From Tunturibacter empetritectus (GTDB lineage: Bacteria; Acidobacteriota; Terriglobia; Terriglobales; Acidobacteriaceae): a stretch of 64,000 nt of DNA. Below the pieces are notes generated by a model. The model had not been told where the DNA came from. It made no database searches and was given only the letters and a program-made list of their open reading frames with translations. The stretch's first letter is position 1. The number at the start of each line of letters is the position of its first letter. A program made the translations under genes and the position numbers. Positions 1 through 9,069 of this stretch are shown here, piece by piece. The stretch lies in contig NZ_CP132932.1 in NCBI RefSeq assembly GCF_040358985.1, positions 2,728,001 to 2,792,000 on the forward strand. Reading direction: 5' to 3'.

Positions 1-489
1 CGCACCACCAACGAGGGCGCAGTCGGAACCTACATCCACGCTGGCGGAAAGATCGGCGTTCTGATCGAGCTCAACTGCGAGTCCGACTTCGTAGCCCGCA
101 CCGACGACTTCCAGGAGCTTCTCCGCGACGTCGCCATGCACATCGCCGCCGTTGACCCGCGCTTCGTCAGCCGCGAGGACGTCACCGAAGCCGACCTCGA
201 GCGCGAGAAGGACGTCTACCGCGCCCAAGCCGCTGCCTCCGGCAAACCCGCCGAGATCATCGAGAAGATGCTCACCGGCAAGCTCGCCAAGTTCTACGAA
301 GAGTTCTGCCTCCTCGACCAGCCCTTCATCAAGGAAGCCTCACAGACCATCGGCCAGCTCATCGCCAGCAAAGTCGCAAAGCTAGGCGAAAACATCAGCG
401 TCCGCCGCTTCGCCCGCTTCAAGGTAGGCGCCACCGACTGGACCGTAGCCCAGACCAAAGCCGCCCCCACCGACGAAGCCGCTTCCTAA
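1..489 (+). CDS. tsf: Elongation factor Ts, 3' part (partial)
   Basis: The frame is open from base 1, so the gene starts before the window; 162 C-terminal residues are visible. EF-Ts is the cytoplasmic nucleotide exchange factor that releases GDP from EF-Tu during translation. The stretch GTYIHAGGKIGVLIELNCES near the left edge, followed by DFVARTDDF, is the typical EF-Ts core, and the acidic helical region ending in VGATDWTVAQTK fits the dimerisation/C-terminal module. A strong terminator follows 25 bases after the stop, so transcription probably ends here rather than continuing into pyrH, which in many bacteria is the next gene but here lies 2.4 kb downstream. Confidence 0.95.
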   Translation, partial: RTTNEGAVGTYIHAGGKIGVLIELNCESDFVARTDDFQELLRDVAMHIAAVDPRFVSREDVTEADLEREKDVYRAQAAASGKPAEIIEKMLTGKLAKFYEEFCLLDQPFIKEASQTIGQLIASKVAKLGENISVRRFARFKVGATDWTVAQTKAAPTDEAAS

Positions 490-513
490 TCTGTAACCAT
501 CATCGAAACAAAA

Positions 514-539
514 AAAGCCCGGGCGTCGTCCCGGGCTTT
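514..539 (+). terminator. Rho-independent terminator of tsf
   Basis: A perfect 7-bp stem GCCCGGG/CCCGGGC (517-523 and 530-536) with a six-base loop lies between an A-run and a short T-run, 25 bases after the tsf stop codon. Confidence 0.85.
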
Positions 540-589
540 GCTTTCCTTCAAACGCTTCCGTTCTTTAGCTTTGTCCTTGCTTTTTTTTG

Positions 590-707
590 TTGTCATTCCG
601 CAGCGAAGCGGAGGAATCTGCTTTGTATCATGCTTGCCTCTACGCAACATCAATCCATCAAATCTCACAATCGTCATCCTGAACGAAGTGAAGGATCCCC
701 GTATTTG
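590..707. repeat. Two dispersed 'gtcatcctgaacgaag'-type repeats
   Basis: Copies at about 591-620 (gtcattccgcagcgaagcgg and following bases) and 671-707 (gtcatcctgaacgaagtgaa, then ggatccccgtatttg). Related copies occur near 2106-2135, 3723-3793, 3864-3895, 5318-5345 and, inside a gene, 36585-36668. This is a dispersed intergenic repeat; short open frames across it are not credible genes. The rest of 540-965 shows no gene. Confidence 0.7.
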
Positions 708-965
708 CCTTTGCTCCAAAATCGCGATGCTTGACGCCACACCCCACCTCCAATAATCTCCAACCATGCACTTCGTCTCTGCAGCCCGTTATTGTTGTCC
801 GTCCAGCCTCTAGGCTGACGACACCTCAGGGCACTGTAGAACCCTCCAGATCCATCGTCAGTCAGGCAACCAAGAGCGCTCTCATCTTGCTTTGACCACG
901 CGGTCAGGCATCCGCTTCCAGCGCCGACATCTCAGCCAACGACGAACAATCAGGAGACCATACCG

Positions 966-1406
966 ATGCGCAGATTCATAAGCCTTTCCCTCGCTGCCTT
1001 CACCCTCATCGCACCCATCACAATCAAGGCCCAGCCGGCAGCATCCACCGCAGGAAAGCCCTATCTGGTCGAGTGGGTCTACCGAGTCCAGTACGGCCAT
1101 CAGGACGAGTGGTGGTCCCTCTTCCGCAAGTATCAGATCGCCGCCCTCGACCGCGACCAGCAGCTCGGTTACGTCACCACTTACACCGTCTACGGCCCCG
1201 GTCTGCACACCTCAGAAGACAGTCGCTGGGACTACCGCATCGTCATCAACTACAAGGACCAACCCTCCTCCACTCACGAAGGCGAAGTCCTCCACCAACT
1301 CTTCTCCGACCAGAACACCCTCCACAAAGAGGAGAACCGCCGCTGGGAACTCACCTCGAACCACTACGATCTGCCCATCCACATCGTCGATCCCCACGCC
1401 GAGTAA
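966..1406 (+). CDS. Secreted protein of unknown function, 146 aa
   Basis: I do not recognise a named family. The N-terminus [23 protein letters not shown] is a clear Sec signal peptide with likely cleavage after the KAQ region, so the mature product of about 123 residues is exported. The mature part is rich in aromatic residues and Asp/Glu ([23 protein letters not shown]) and has no Cys; its size and pattern resemble a ferredoxin-like (dimeric alpha/beta-barrel) protein, but that is only an impression. The start follows an AGGAG at 951-955, a good ribosome site. The next gene begins 71 bases downstream, so co-transcription with the carbonic anhydrase is possible. Confidence 0.75.
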   Translation: MRRFISLSLAAFTLIAPITIKAQPAASTAGKPYLVEWVYRVQYGHQDEWWSLFRKYQIAALDRDQQLGYVTTYTVYGPGLHTSEDSRWDYRIVINYKDQPSSTHEGEVLHQLFSDQNTLHKEENRRWELTSNHYDLPIHIVDPHAE

Positions 1407-1477
1407 TTCGCACCATCATCCCACCACGAATTCACCACAACCCCACCATCAAGAAACCACTCCCAGGAGACACCGCC

Positions 1478-2062
1478 ATGAGCAAGATCCTCACCGAAGT
1501 CCTCTCCGCCAACGAAGCCTACGCCAACACCTTCGGCGCAAAGGCCAACCTCGCCCTCCCACCAGCCCGAGGCTTCGCCATCCTAACCTGTATGGACGCT
1601 CGCCTCGACCCTGCCAAATACGCAGGCCTGGCCGAAGGAGATGCCCACGTCATCCGCAACGCCGGCGGCCGAGCCAGCGACGACGCCATCCGCTCCCTCG
1701 TCATCAGCTACAAGCTCCTCGGCACCAAAGAGTTCTTCGTCATCCATCACACCGACTGCGGCATGCAGTTCTTCACCAACGACATCATCCGCGGCCTCCT
1801 CGCCAGCAGCCTCGAAACCGCCGCCCTCACCCCCGAAGGCTTCAAAGACGTAGGCCATGGCCCAGGCTCCACAGCGGCCGAGTTCGTCGAATTCCTCACC
1901 ATCAAAGACCAGGCCGAATCAGTCCTAGCAGACGTGACCCGCATCCGCACCAGCCCCCTCGTGCCGAAGTCCATCCCCATCTACGGCTACATCTACGACG
2001 TCAAATCCGGCAAACTCATCGAAGTTCCAGCCGCCACCACAACAGGCCGCGCTACGCCATAG
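1478..2062 (+). CDS. Beta-class carbonic anhydrase
   Basis: A 194-residue cytoplasmic enzyme interconverting CO2 and bicarbonate. Zinc and active-site residues are visible: C38, D40 and R42 in CMDARLDP, then H91 and C94 in HHTDCGM. The start at 1478 was chosen because AGGAGA lies just upstream at 1465-1470 and homology begins right after it; the same frame is open further upstream but runs through the preceding gene in another frame. It is of the compact type seen in actinobacteria and acidobacteria, and differs from the second carbonic anhydrase of this window (25726-26376). The upstream spacer carries several CACCA motifs. Confidence 0.9.
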   Translation: MSKILTEVLSANEAYANTFGAKANLALPPARGFAILTCMDARLDPAKYAGLAEGDAHVIRNAGGRASDDAIRSLVISYKLLGTKEFFVIHHTDCGMQFFTNDIIRGLLASSLETAALTPEGFKDVGHGPGSTAAEFVEFLTIKDQAESVLADVTRIRTSPLVPKSIPIYGYIYDVKSGKLIEVPAATTTGRATP

Positions 2063-2283
2063 GGAGTGGCGGTTTCGAAGTTCTTCGTAACGAGAAGGAG
2101 AAAAAGTCGCCATCCTGAGCGTAGCGAATGATCCCTTTATTCACCTTTGCTTTAGGTCAGTTCCGCCCTCAAACTATCGCCGACCGCAGCAAAAAATAAG
2201 GAGAGTCCTGCCACCACGCCCTTACCGCCGCAAGCCAAACAGGGGGAGCATTCTTGCTCCCCCTGTTCCTCTATCCCAGGCAT

Positions 2284-2709
2284 TTACTCCCAGCGAGCCG
2301 TACGCTCCGCATTATCGACTATCGTGTGCGCATAGTCGATATGCTCAATCGCCCGATCCCGCAACCCATGCGCCTGCGGAACATCCTCCGCATGCTCCAA
2401 ATCCCGGTGCGCGGCATAGAGCAGTTCATTAGCCTTGCGGAACCTGTCATGCGGGCTCAAACCCGTATCAATGTGGAACGGATCGTTCAATCCCTTGCCG
2501 TCATCGATCGAGGCGTGTTTGATCTCATTGATCGCCGCATCGATATGCTTGATCGCCTCATTGTCGTCATGCTTTACCAGACCCCACGCCCATCCATCAT
2601 TCAGATAGTGCCGCGCCGCTCGCAGATCGCTCAGCGCATGCAGATAAGCCGGATGTGGGCCCGGAACTTCCTGTGCCTGCATCGTCATCGGCGTCACCGC
2701 TGCAATCAT
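2284..2709 (-). CDS. Small helical, probably exported protein; start region frame-disrupted
   Basis: A 141-residue protein rich in His, Asp and Ala, with helical repeats such as [19 protein letters not shown] and [16 protein letters not shown]; function unknown. The visible start gives [13 protein letters not shown], which is only the hydrophobic end of a signal peptide. A better start exists just upstream in another frame: AGGAGA (2755-2760) followed by an ATG at 2747 encodes [13 protein letters not shown] and then stops in a TGA overlapping the ATG at 2709. Joined by one extra base, the two would form a normal signal peptide cleaved near MQA-Q. Either a frameshift has occurred or a 13-residue leader peptide is translationally coupled to the gene. 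Confidence 0.65.
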   Translation of the reverse strand: MIAAVTPMTMQAQEVPGPHPAYLHALSDLRAARHYLNDGWAWGLVKHDDNEAIKHIDAAINEIKHASIDDGKGLNDPFHIDTGLSPHDRFRKANELLYAAHRDLEHAEDVPQAHGLRDRAIEHIDYAHTIVDNAERTARWE

Positions 2710-2747
2710 TCAGCTGTCAAAACCATCAAACGGACTTTACTAACCAT
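2706..2747 (-). CDS. Possible 13-residue leader or frameshifted N-terminus
   Basis: The ATG at 2747 has the only good ribosome site nearby (AGGAGA, 2755-2760) and encodes [13 protein letters not shown] before a TGA at 2708-2706 that overlaps the next ATG (ATGA). The basic start plus hydrophobic run looks like the first half of a signal peptide, so it is more likely the original N-terminus of the following gene separated by a one-base deletion than an independent peptide. Confidence 0.4.
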   Translation of the reverse strand: MVSKVRLMVLTAE

Positions 2748-2927
2748 GTAACGTTCTCCTTGGGCTGCGTCGTATCGTGCCCGCACCCTGCAAGACCCAC
2801 CTCACCCCGCAAAGTTGTGCACAATAAATACGGGTTCCACCAAAGTTGTAAACAAACCGACCTTCGAGGTCGTCTATGTCCGCTATCCGATAATCCTCCC
2901 CCGCCCCATGCGATACTTAGTTCTGAC

Positions 2928-3632
2928 ATGTACAAAAGAGTCCTCCTCAAGATCTCAGGCGAAGCTCTGGCCGCAGGCAAAGGTTTTGGCATCGACGCCG
3001 TCTTCATCCACAAAATCGCCGCCGAAATCGCCGCCGTTCACGCCCTCGGCTGCGAGATCGGCATCGTCGTAGGAGGCGGAAACTTCTTCCGCGGCGTCGC
3101 CCAGCAGGCCATCGACATGGACCGCGTCGCGGCTGACCACATGGGCATGCTGTCTACAGTGATCAATGCAATCGCCCTCCAGGACGCCATCGAAAAGCTC
3201 GGCCTCTTCTGCCGCGTCATGTCCGCCATCGAGATGCACGAGGTCGCCGAACCCTACATCCGCCGCCGCGCCATGCGCCACCTCGAAAAGAACCGCATCG
3301 TCATCTTTGCCGCCGGCACCGGCAACCCCTTCTTCTCCACCGATACTGCCGCCAGCCTCCGCGCCATGGAGATCAAAGCCGACATCCTCCTCAAGGCCAC
3401 CTCCGTCGACGGCATCTACACCGCCGACCCCAAAGTCGACGACAAGGCCACCAAATTCGACCAGATCACTTACAGCGAGATGCTCCGCCTCAACCTCCGC
3501 GTCATGGACACCACCGCCGTCTCCCTCTGCCGCGACAACAACATGCCCATGATGGTCTTCAGCATGCGCGAGTCCGGCAACATCGTCCGCGTCGTTAGCG
3601 GCGAAAAGATTGGCTCCCTCGTCACCGCCTGA
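2928..3632 (+). CDS. pyrH: UMP kinase
   Basis: A 234-residue cytoplasmic kinase that phosphorylates UMP to UDP in pyrimidine synthesis. All family motifs are present: KISGEAL at the N-terminus, [39 protein letters not shown] (the UMP kinase signature), [13 protein letters not shown], and [10 protein letters not shown] near the C-terminus. Start 2928 gives the standard [12 protein letters not shown]; no clear Shine-Dalgarno precedes it. The usual neighbours are split up: tsf is upstream but separated by three unrelated genes, and frr is not downstream. Confidence 0.95.
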   Translation: MYKRVLLKISGEALAAGKGFGIDAVFIHKIAAEIAAVHALGCEIGIVVGGGNFFRGVAQQAIDMDRVAADHMGMLSTVINAIALQDAIEKLGLFCRVMSAIEMHEVAEPYIRRRAMRHLEKNRIVIFAAGTGNPFFSTDTAASLRAMEIKADILLKATSVDGIYTADPKVDDKATKFDQITYSEMLRLNLRVMDTTAVSLCRDNNMPMMVFSMRESGNIVRVVSGEKIGSLVTA

Positions 3633-3722
3633 CCAGTCTTCTCTACCCACAACCAAATAAATCTTCATCTCGGACCGACGCCAACCCACCGAAACGTCAT
3701 CTCGACCACACAACCCACCAAA

Positions 3723-3895
3723 TCGTCATCTCGACCGAAGCTGCTCACAGTTTTATCGTGTGCAGCGCAGTGGAGAGACCCCCGTATTTGTTCTTGCTGC
3801 TGCTTGCCCTTTGGCTGTGCTGCTACGTTCTTTTGCCAGTCTTTCGCCTGCTGTGGCCGTCCATGTCATTCCGCAGCGTAGCGAAGAAATCTTCT
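3723..3895. repeat. Dispersed repeats upstream of the acyltransferase
   Basis: One long copy (about 3723-3793, starting cgtcatctcgaccgaagctg and ending cccccgtatttg) and one short copy (about 3864-3895, gtcattccgcagcgtagcga). Before them the motif cgtcatctcgacc is repeated around 3694 and 3726. The open frame from 3758 crosses these repeats, which argues against using 3758 as the start of the following gene. Confidence 0.65.
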
Positions 3896-3907
3896 GTTGC
3901 CAGAATA

Positions 3908-5182
3908 ATGTCGTCTTCTTCGCCCCTCCCCACGTCTAATTCAAAGAAACCGCGTTTGATAAGTTTGAAACGCAGCAGCATCCCACTCAAGCAGGACGAC
4001 CGTGTGAACCTCAGCCTTCTGGAACCAGAGATCGAGCAAGCGCCTGCCCCGCAGCCTGCAACCAGGACCACGCGCAAGCCGCCCTTGCCGGCTCTCACCG
4101 GAATCCGCACACTCCTCGCCATCTTCATCATTCTCTTTCACTTCACCCCGCCCCACTTGGGCCTCCTCTACCCCATCATCGACAACGGCTACGTCTTCGT
4201 CGGCGTCTTCTTCCTCATCTCCGGCTACGTGCTAACCTACAACTACGCCGACCGCGCCAGCACCCTCATCAAGCGCGAGTTCTGGCTGGCCCGATTCTCC
4301 CGCCTCTACCCCATCTACCTCCTCGTCCTGCTGATCTCCTTCCGCATGGTGCAGGACGAGTGGCACGCCCGCTCCCACTTTGAGTTCTGGCAGGGAATCA
4401 TCCTCACCCCTCTAGTCCTTCAGGGTTGGAACCCCTCCGTCGCCACCTTCTGGAACACCGTCGCCTGGACCCTTTCGAGCGAGGTAGTTCTCTACGCCGC
4501 CTTCCCCTGGCTCATTCGTCTGCCATGGCCCAAAAAACCGGCCCAGCTGGTTCTTCTCATCATCGCCCTCTGGGTCATCGGCCTCATCCCCCACTCCCTC
4601 TATCTCTGGCTCAACCCCGACCACATCGTAGGTCCGGTCGACCGCTATAGCTCGACCCAGCTCATCCGCTTCCTCAAGTACACCCCGCTCCCTTACGTCT
4701 GCACCTTCCTCATTGGGGTCACCCTGGGCAAACTCCAGCATGCCCTCACCATCTCCTCTCGTCAGCGCCTCCTGCTCTCGTCCGTCAGCCTGGCGCTCGT
4801 GGTTGTCTTCTTCTACACCCTCGTCCTCCGCGCGCCGTACCTCCTCATGCACGGCGGCCTCTTGACCCCTGTCTTCGCCGCCCTGGTCCTCGGCCTCAGC
4901 GGGCCTCACGCCATCTCGGCCCTCTTCTCCTGGCGCCCTCTTTTGCTCATTGGCGAGAGCAGCTACTGCCTCTACCTGCTCCACTTCAACGTCTTCCAAC
5001 TCATCCACCTCTACCATGTGCCGGAGCGCCTCCACCTGGCCGCTCTCGAGCCCTGGCTCTCCTACGCAATCCTCATTCTGCTCGCTCTGGCCGCTTTTCA
5101 CTTCGTAGAAACTCCCGCCCGCAAGGCCATCCTCAGCCGCTTCTCCCGTAAACCCCGCCCCCTCGCCCCAGCCTCTTCCTAG
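3908..5182 (+). CDS. Membrane acyltransferase, OafA/acyltransferase-3 family
   Basis: About 424 residues, of which the last 350 form roughly ten membrane helices. Family motifs: LTGIRTLLAIFIILFHF with the catalytic-type His, FFLISGYVLTYNY, RFSRLYPIYLLVL, WTLSSEVVLYAAFPW, and ESSYCLYLLHFNVFQ. Such proteins transfer acetyl or other acyl groups to surface glycans or lipids at the inner membrane; the substrate cannot be told from sequence. I place the start at 3908 because upstream codons in this frame fall in dispersed repeats; this leaves a cytoplasmic tail of about 60 residues. No glycan gene cluster surrounds it. Confidence 0.85.
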   Translation: MSSSSPLPTSNSKKPRLISLKRSSIPLKQDDRVNLSLLEPEIEQAPAPQPATRTTRKPPLPALTGIRTLLAIFIILFHFTPPHLGLLYPIIDNGYVFVGVFFLISGYVLTYNYADRASTLIKREFWLARFSRLYPIYLLVLLISFRMVQDEWHARSHFEFWQGIILTPLVLQGWNPSVATFWNTVAWTLSSEVVLYAAFPWLIRLPWPKKPAQLVLLIIALWVIGLIPHSLYLWLNPDHIVGPVDRYSSTQLIRFLKYTPLPYVCTFLIGVTLGKLQHALTISSRQRLLLSSVSLALVVVFFYTLVLRAPYLLMHGGLLTPVFAALVLGLSGPHAISALFSWRPLLLIGESSYCLYLLHFNVFQLIHLYHVPERLHLAALEPWLSYAILILLALAAFHFVETPARKAILSRFSRKPRPLAPASS

Positions 5183-6040
5183 TGTTGAGAGTCTTGAGTT
5201 CGTGGCAAATTCACCTTTGTTGTCGGCTTTATTTCTTTACGTCGCACTTTTGTCCCTAAGCAAAGTCGAATGGCGAAGCCCGCATTAGGCTGACGAACCC
5301 ATATCAGGTCTTTTTGCTGTCATCCTGAGCGCAGCGAAGGATCCCGAAGAGCTCAGACCTACCCGAACCGCCCATCCCTTCCGCCCATCATCTTCACGCC
5401 GTGTCTGACGTTTTGGCCTTTGCCTGCCCTCCGTCTTTGCTGTGTCCTTCTTGTCATCCCTCAGGGGATCTGCTGTTACCGTTGCCATCGATCCCCGAAA
5501 TCCTGTCAAGCCCCAAAAAAGCAAATTCCCGCGCCAGACAAGGACAAACGCGTGGCGTATTAGTTTCACTCCCTCAGCTATACTTAAATCAAGCTCAAAG
5601 AAGATGCCCTCGGACGAAAATCCGAGGGCATCGTTGTTTAGAAGCGAGCAGTGTCTAGAAGACACAGCCAGAAACATTGGCCATAACTCATTGATTTCAA
5701 GTATTTTAGCAATAAACCATTTAGGATGAGTAGCTTGCGGGCGGGTATGCCGTATAAACAGTTCAAACTAATAAACTTGCGCGCAAATACCCCAAGAGGG
5801 GGAGGGGGGTATCTCACAGGATAAGGCGTTGGAATAACGGAGGAGAGGACGAAAGAGCGACGTTAGAGGCTGTTTAAAAATCCTGTCGTGTTTAAGGGCA
5901 CGGCTTCAGCAGTGCCGCTAGAGCGTTGCAAGCATTGCGGCTTCAGCCGCTGAGGTCCGTCTTTCGCTTTCGGAGGGTATTCTTCATCACCCTTGTAGCC
6001 ATCAAACCGGAAGAGTGCTATCTGCTCATAAAAGAGGACG
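5183..6040. other. Long intergenic stretch with repeats and an orphan hairpin
   Basis: No convincing gene. It contains a dispersed repeat (5318-5345), the orphan hairpin at 5603-5632, a purine-rich tract (agagggggaggggggtat, about 5790-5810) and, at about 5870-6030, a region whose minus strand gives a 74-codon frame (5863-6087) with the composition of a spurious hypothetical. Confidence 0.6.
5603..5632. terminator. Orphan 12-bp perfect hairpin
   Basis: GATGCCCTCGGA (5603-5614) pairs perfectly with TCCGAGGGCATC (5621-5632) around a six-base loop. No gene ends next to it. The T-run after it is short (gttgttta). It could terminate an unannotated small RNA or be a relic. Confidence 0.45.
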
Positions 6041-6044
6041 CGAA

Positions 6045-6073
6045 AGAGCCCCGCGGGCAACGGGGCTTTTTCG
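6045..6073. terminator. Terminator below the propeller lipoprotein pair
   Basis: Stem AGCCCCG (6047-6053) with CGGGGCT (6061-6067) and five T on the plus strand. It lies 20 bases beyond the stop of the minus-strand gene ending at 6093 and may act in both directions, although the T-run is better on the plus strand. Confidence 0.7.
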
Positions 6074-6092
6074 TTGACACATAACAAACAGG

Positions 6093-7472
6093 CTATTCGA
6101 CGATGATCTGCGTAGGATGCGATCCGTTCGCTACGGCCACAGCACAGCTTGGCAGCGCGCCCGAGGGGAACGGAGTATTTTGCACCTGCTTCAACGTGCC
6201 GTTTTGAGGAGCGAGCTGAAACGCCGAGACATCGCCTTCGAGGTTGTTCGTCGCATAGAGGTAGATACCCAGCGCCGGCTCGATCGCAACGCAGGTTGGA
6301 CCCGTACCCGTCGCCGTCGAAGCAGAACCGACAGCGCCCGTCACATTCCCCGAGGTTTGATCGATCGTATAAGCGCCGACCGTACCCGAGGAGAAGTTCG
6401 CTACATACAGGAACTTGCCCCGAGGATCAATCGTCACACCCACCGGAAAGATACCAGTGGCGAACGGGCTGCCGTTGGTCATCGGAGTCAGCGACCCATC
6501 TGAATTCACCGTACTGCCATACAGTTGGTTCGTCGCCTGATCGGTAATGTAAACAAAACGCGAAGAAGGATCTGCCGCAATGGCGCTGGGTGTTGTTCCT
6601 GCGCCGTATCCGGTGGCGACCGTCTTGCCCGTGCTATCAGTCGTAATCGTGGTCCCAGGAGTAGGAGTCAATGTGCCCGTCGTCGAGTTCTGCACGAAGC
6701 CCAGAACCGTCGCCTTCGGTGTGGTCGGTGTCTCCTGATCGATCACATACACATAGTTGGTCAGGAGTCCGTTGTTGGCAGTAGCTGTGGGCGTCGTCGA
6801 CAGGATGCAGTTTGCAGAGCTGGTACCTCCGGCGGCCAATGGTTGGCAGCGCGGACGGCTCACCACAACGCCAAACGGTGTATTGCCAACCGGAACGTAG
6901 TTCAGAGAGGTCAGAGAGGTCGTGGTTCCAATCGTCGTATTTGCTACGGCTGTTCCCAGCGAGCCGTCTTTATTGATCGGGAAGATCGTAATACCGCCCG
7001 GCCCGGGCGATGCGGTCGAGTAAAGCTGCTGTCCCTGTGGACCGAGCTGATACTGGAACGTGACATAAAGGAAGGTGCCTGCCGCATCCATCGCAACTGA
7101 GGTCCCGTTGCTCCCCGTTATGTTGTACGTGTTCTGCAGGTAGATCTTCCCGTCGGTGCCGACCGAGTACTCTCCAATCGTTGAATCGTCGTGGTTCACG
7201 ACATACACATTCAACCCGTTCGGCGAGGCAATCAGGGTAACCGGATTCCGGCCTGCCGGGATCGGGGAATCCGCAAGCGGCGTCAACGAACCAATCTGGT
7301 AGTCCACCGCGTACGCATTGATGCCACCGTTGGGAGAGGTGCTCGTCAACGGTTTTGCCGTAGTCACATAAACGTACGCCAGCGTGTAGTCGCGGCTGCA
7401 CGCCGTTACGCTCACCAACGCAAAAGACAATATCGAGGCCACTGTTCCGCGACCCATCTTATTCCACTTCAT
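6093..7472 (-). CDS. Beta-propeller lipoprotein, lactonase-like
   Basis: A 459-residue exported protein. The N-terminus has a lipoprotein signal with lipobox VTAC (Cys about residue 25), so it is probably anchored to a membrane. The rest consists of repeats of the YncE/6-phosphogluconolactonase-like propeller type: YVYVTTAK, LNVYVVNHDDSTIGEY, GTFLYVTF, SRFVYITDQATNQL, GKFLYVANFSSGTVGAY, IYLYATNN. Each blade reads like 'seen as a name with a value', typical of the acidobacterial lactonase-family lipoproteins; enzymatic activity is not implied. A paralogue of the same design lies 105 bases upstream and the two are probably one transcript. Confidence 0.8.
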   Translation of the reverse strand: MKWNKMGRGTVASILSFALVSVTACSRDYTLAYVYVTTAKPLTSTSPNGGINAYAVDYQIGSLTPLADSPIPAGRNPVTLIASPNGLNVYVVNHDDSTIGEYSVGTDGKIYLQNTYNITGSNGTSVAMDAAGTFLYVTFQYQLGPQGQQLYSTASPGPGGITIFPINKDGSLGTAVANTTIGTTTSLTSLNYVPVGNTPFGVVVSRPRCQPLAAGGTSSANCILSTTPTATANNGLLTNYVYVIDQETPTTPKATVLGFVQNSTTGTLTPTPGTTITTDSTGKTVATGYGAGTTPSAIAADPSSRFVYITDQATNQLYGSTVNSDGSLTPMTNGSPFATGIFPVGVTIDPRGKFLYVANFSSGTVGAYTIDQTSGNVTGAVGSASTATGTGPTCVAIEPALGIYLYATNNLEGDVSAFQLAPQNGTLKQVQNTPFPSGALPSCAVAVANGSHPTQIIVE

Positions 7473-7577
7473 GCTTGCCTAACTCCAGGGCAAATCGTTT
7501 CCGCCCGTTCCTGCTGTCCCGATACTCAGGATTCCTCGAGACATCCTGTCCTGGTTCTCCAGCTGCCTTATTGCCAG

Positions 7578-8834
7578 CTAGTCTACGTTTCCGCTTACTG
7601 CGAGGCACGTCGCCTGTCCGGTCGCCGTGAACTTCGATCCTCGCTTCAGGTCTTGCAAGAAGCCTTGCGTCGAGATCGACTTGCCAGTCACAGTTCCATC
7701 TCCGTTGGACGTATAGATGTACTGATTCGACGGGTCCTCTACCATGCAAACCGGCCCGGCCCCCACAGAGTAAGGATTGTTACCCGGATCGATCGCCAGC
7801 AAAGTACTATTCGTCTGGACCTGGAACGCCGAGATGGAGCTGTTCGGATTCGTGGTATCGGTAGTCGACTGGTTCGCCACATATAAGAAGTTCTTCGCCG
7901 AGCCAGCTCCGCCAACCAGCGAGTAAACCGGATTCGCCCCTGGAGAGACATTTCCAATCGGTCCGCCCGTGATCGGATTCAAAGTGCATGTAGTAGCCGC
8001 GACCGAGAAGGGAAGAATCCGTCCACCAGGGTTGCTCGCAGTGGGAGCCGCATCGGTGATATACACCGCGCTTCCGCCGGTAATAATCGACGTAGCGCGT
8101 CCAGTCTGCGCATTGAACTTCTGTGTCGTCGTAAGGGTCAACTGACCAGCAGTTCCGGCTGCGTAAGGAGACACAGTCTGGTCAGCCGTGTTGAGAGTTA
8201 ACAAGCATCCGCCCGAGACCGCCATCATCGTTGGCGTTTCGCCAACGGGGAAGTAGGTCAACTGCAATCCCGTCTGAGGATCCTTGATCTGCTGATTCAG
8301 TACCAGTGTCAACCGACCCGTATTCGGATCGATCGAGAAGACCGTGATGTCACCATTGGCGGGAGGTGGCGCACCATCGAGCGATGGTGCCTGCTGATCC
8401 AGAACGTACAGAAAATTACCCGTAGTGTCGACCGCAGCCCAGACGGGAGTGCTTCCCTGGCTTGTAAAGCATTGCTGGAAGGTCAACACGCCCTGTCCGC
8501 CAACGCTGAACTCGCTGATGCTGCCGGCACTCCCGCACGGCAGGTTCGATGTTGGTCCGCTCCCGCCGCCCTTGTTGACCACATAGACGAAGCGGCCGCC
8601 AGGCTTCACCACAATCGACACCGGATCAGCTCCGCCGGAGGTAAACGGGGAGTGCGGCATCGCCGTCAGGTTTCCCGTAAAGTCGTCAATCTTAAATCCC
8701 GCAATCTGGTTGTACTGCGTTCCAAGAACCCACATGAACCCGATCGTGCCGCCACCGCACGCCGTCATGCCTAGACCCATCGCTACGGACACTACCAAGG
8801 CCTTTGAAACCCGGCCAATCCTGCTCAACTTCAT
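7578..8834 (-). CDS. Beta-propeller lipoprotein, lactonase-like (paralogue)
   Basis: A 418-residue lipoprotein with lipobox MTAC following MKLSRIGRVSKALVVSVAMG. Propeller blades are visible: NQIAGFKIDDFTGNL, GRFVYVVNKGG, GNFLYVLDQQAPS, KNFLYVANQST, NQYIYTSNGDGTV. The start at 8834 gives a canonical lipoprotein signal; the open frame goes 19 codons further without adding a signal. The blade pattern is the same as in the neighbour at 6093-7472, so the pair arose by duplication. Likely cell-surface or periplasmic; ligand unknown. Confidence 0.8.
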   Translation of the reverse strand: MKLSRIGRVSKALVVSVAMGLGMTACGGGTIGFMWVLGTQYNQIAGFKIDDFTGNLTAMPHSPFTSGGADPVSIVVKPGGRFVYVVNKGGGSGPTSNLPCGSAGSISEFSVGGQGVLTFQQCFTSQGSTPVWAAVDTTGNFLYVLDQQAPSLDGAPPPANGDITVFSIDPNTGRLTLVLNQQIKDPQTGLQLTYFPVGETPTMMAVSGGCLLTLNTADQTVSPYAAGTAGQLTLTTTQKFNAQTGRATSIITGGSAVYITDAAPTASNPGGRILPFSVAATTCTLNPITGGPIGNVSPGANPVYSLVGGAGSAKNFLYVANQSTTDTTNPNSSISAFQVQTNSTLLAIDPGNNPYSVGAGPVCMVEDPSNQYIYTSNGDGTVTGKSISTQGFLQDLKRGSKFTATGQATCLAVSGNVD

Positions 8835-9026
8835 GCGCTTCCTTAATCCTCGCCAGTGAACGGTTCTCCGTCCACCTTTTGCCGCGAGCAACTCTGTAGG
8901 GTACGATTCCTTCGCTTATTGTAGAAGCTGTCGCGACTTTGTGCCACTTATGCCCTTCATTCTGGTTGGCCTACCCCCAGCGTATGTGGTCACCACGTCG
9001 TGGTTACCGCCACCTTCCATCCACAC

Positions 9027-9050
9027 AAAAGCCCAGGCCGCAGCCCGGGC
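9027..9050 (-). terminator. Terminator of the M13 peptidase gene
   Basis: On the minus strand GCCCGGG (9050-9044) and CCTGGGC (9037-9031) form a seven-pair stem with one G-T pair, followed by TTTTG. It lies 20 bases past the stop at 9070. Confidence 0.65.
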
Positions 9051-9069
9051 CTCTGGTTCACTCGCACCT

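Noticed and set aside
2254-2751. Plus-strand 165-codon frame opposite the small helical protein
   Set aside because: Arg/Ile/Pro-rich composition and no signal; the opposite strand gives a coherent helical protein.
4412-5101. A 229-codon minus-strand frame in the acyltransferase gene
   Set aside because: Glu/Gly/Val-rich shadow of the plus-strand membrane protein with no domain or start signal.
5863-6087. Minus-strand 74-codon frame before the lipoprotein gene
   Set aside because: It crosses the terminator and a repeat-like tract; such frames in this DNA type look like spurious hypotheticals.
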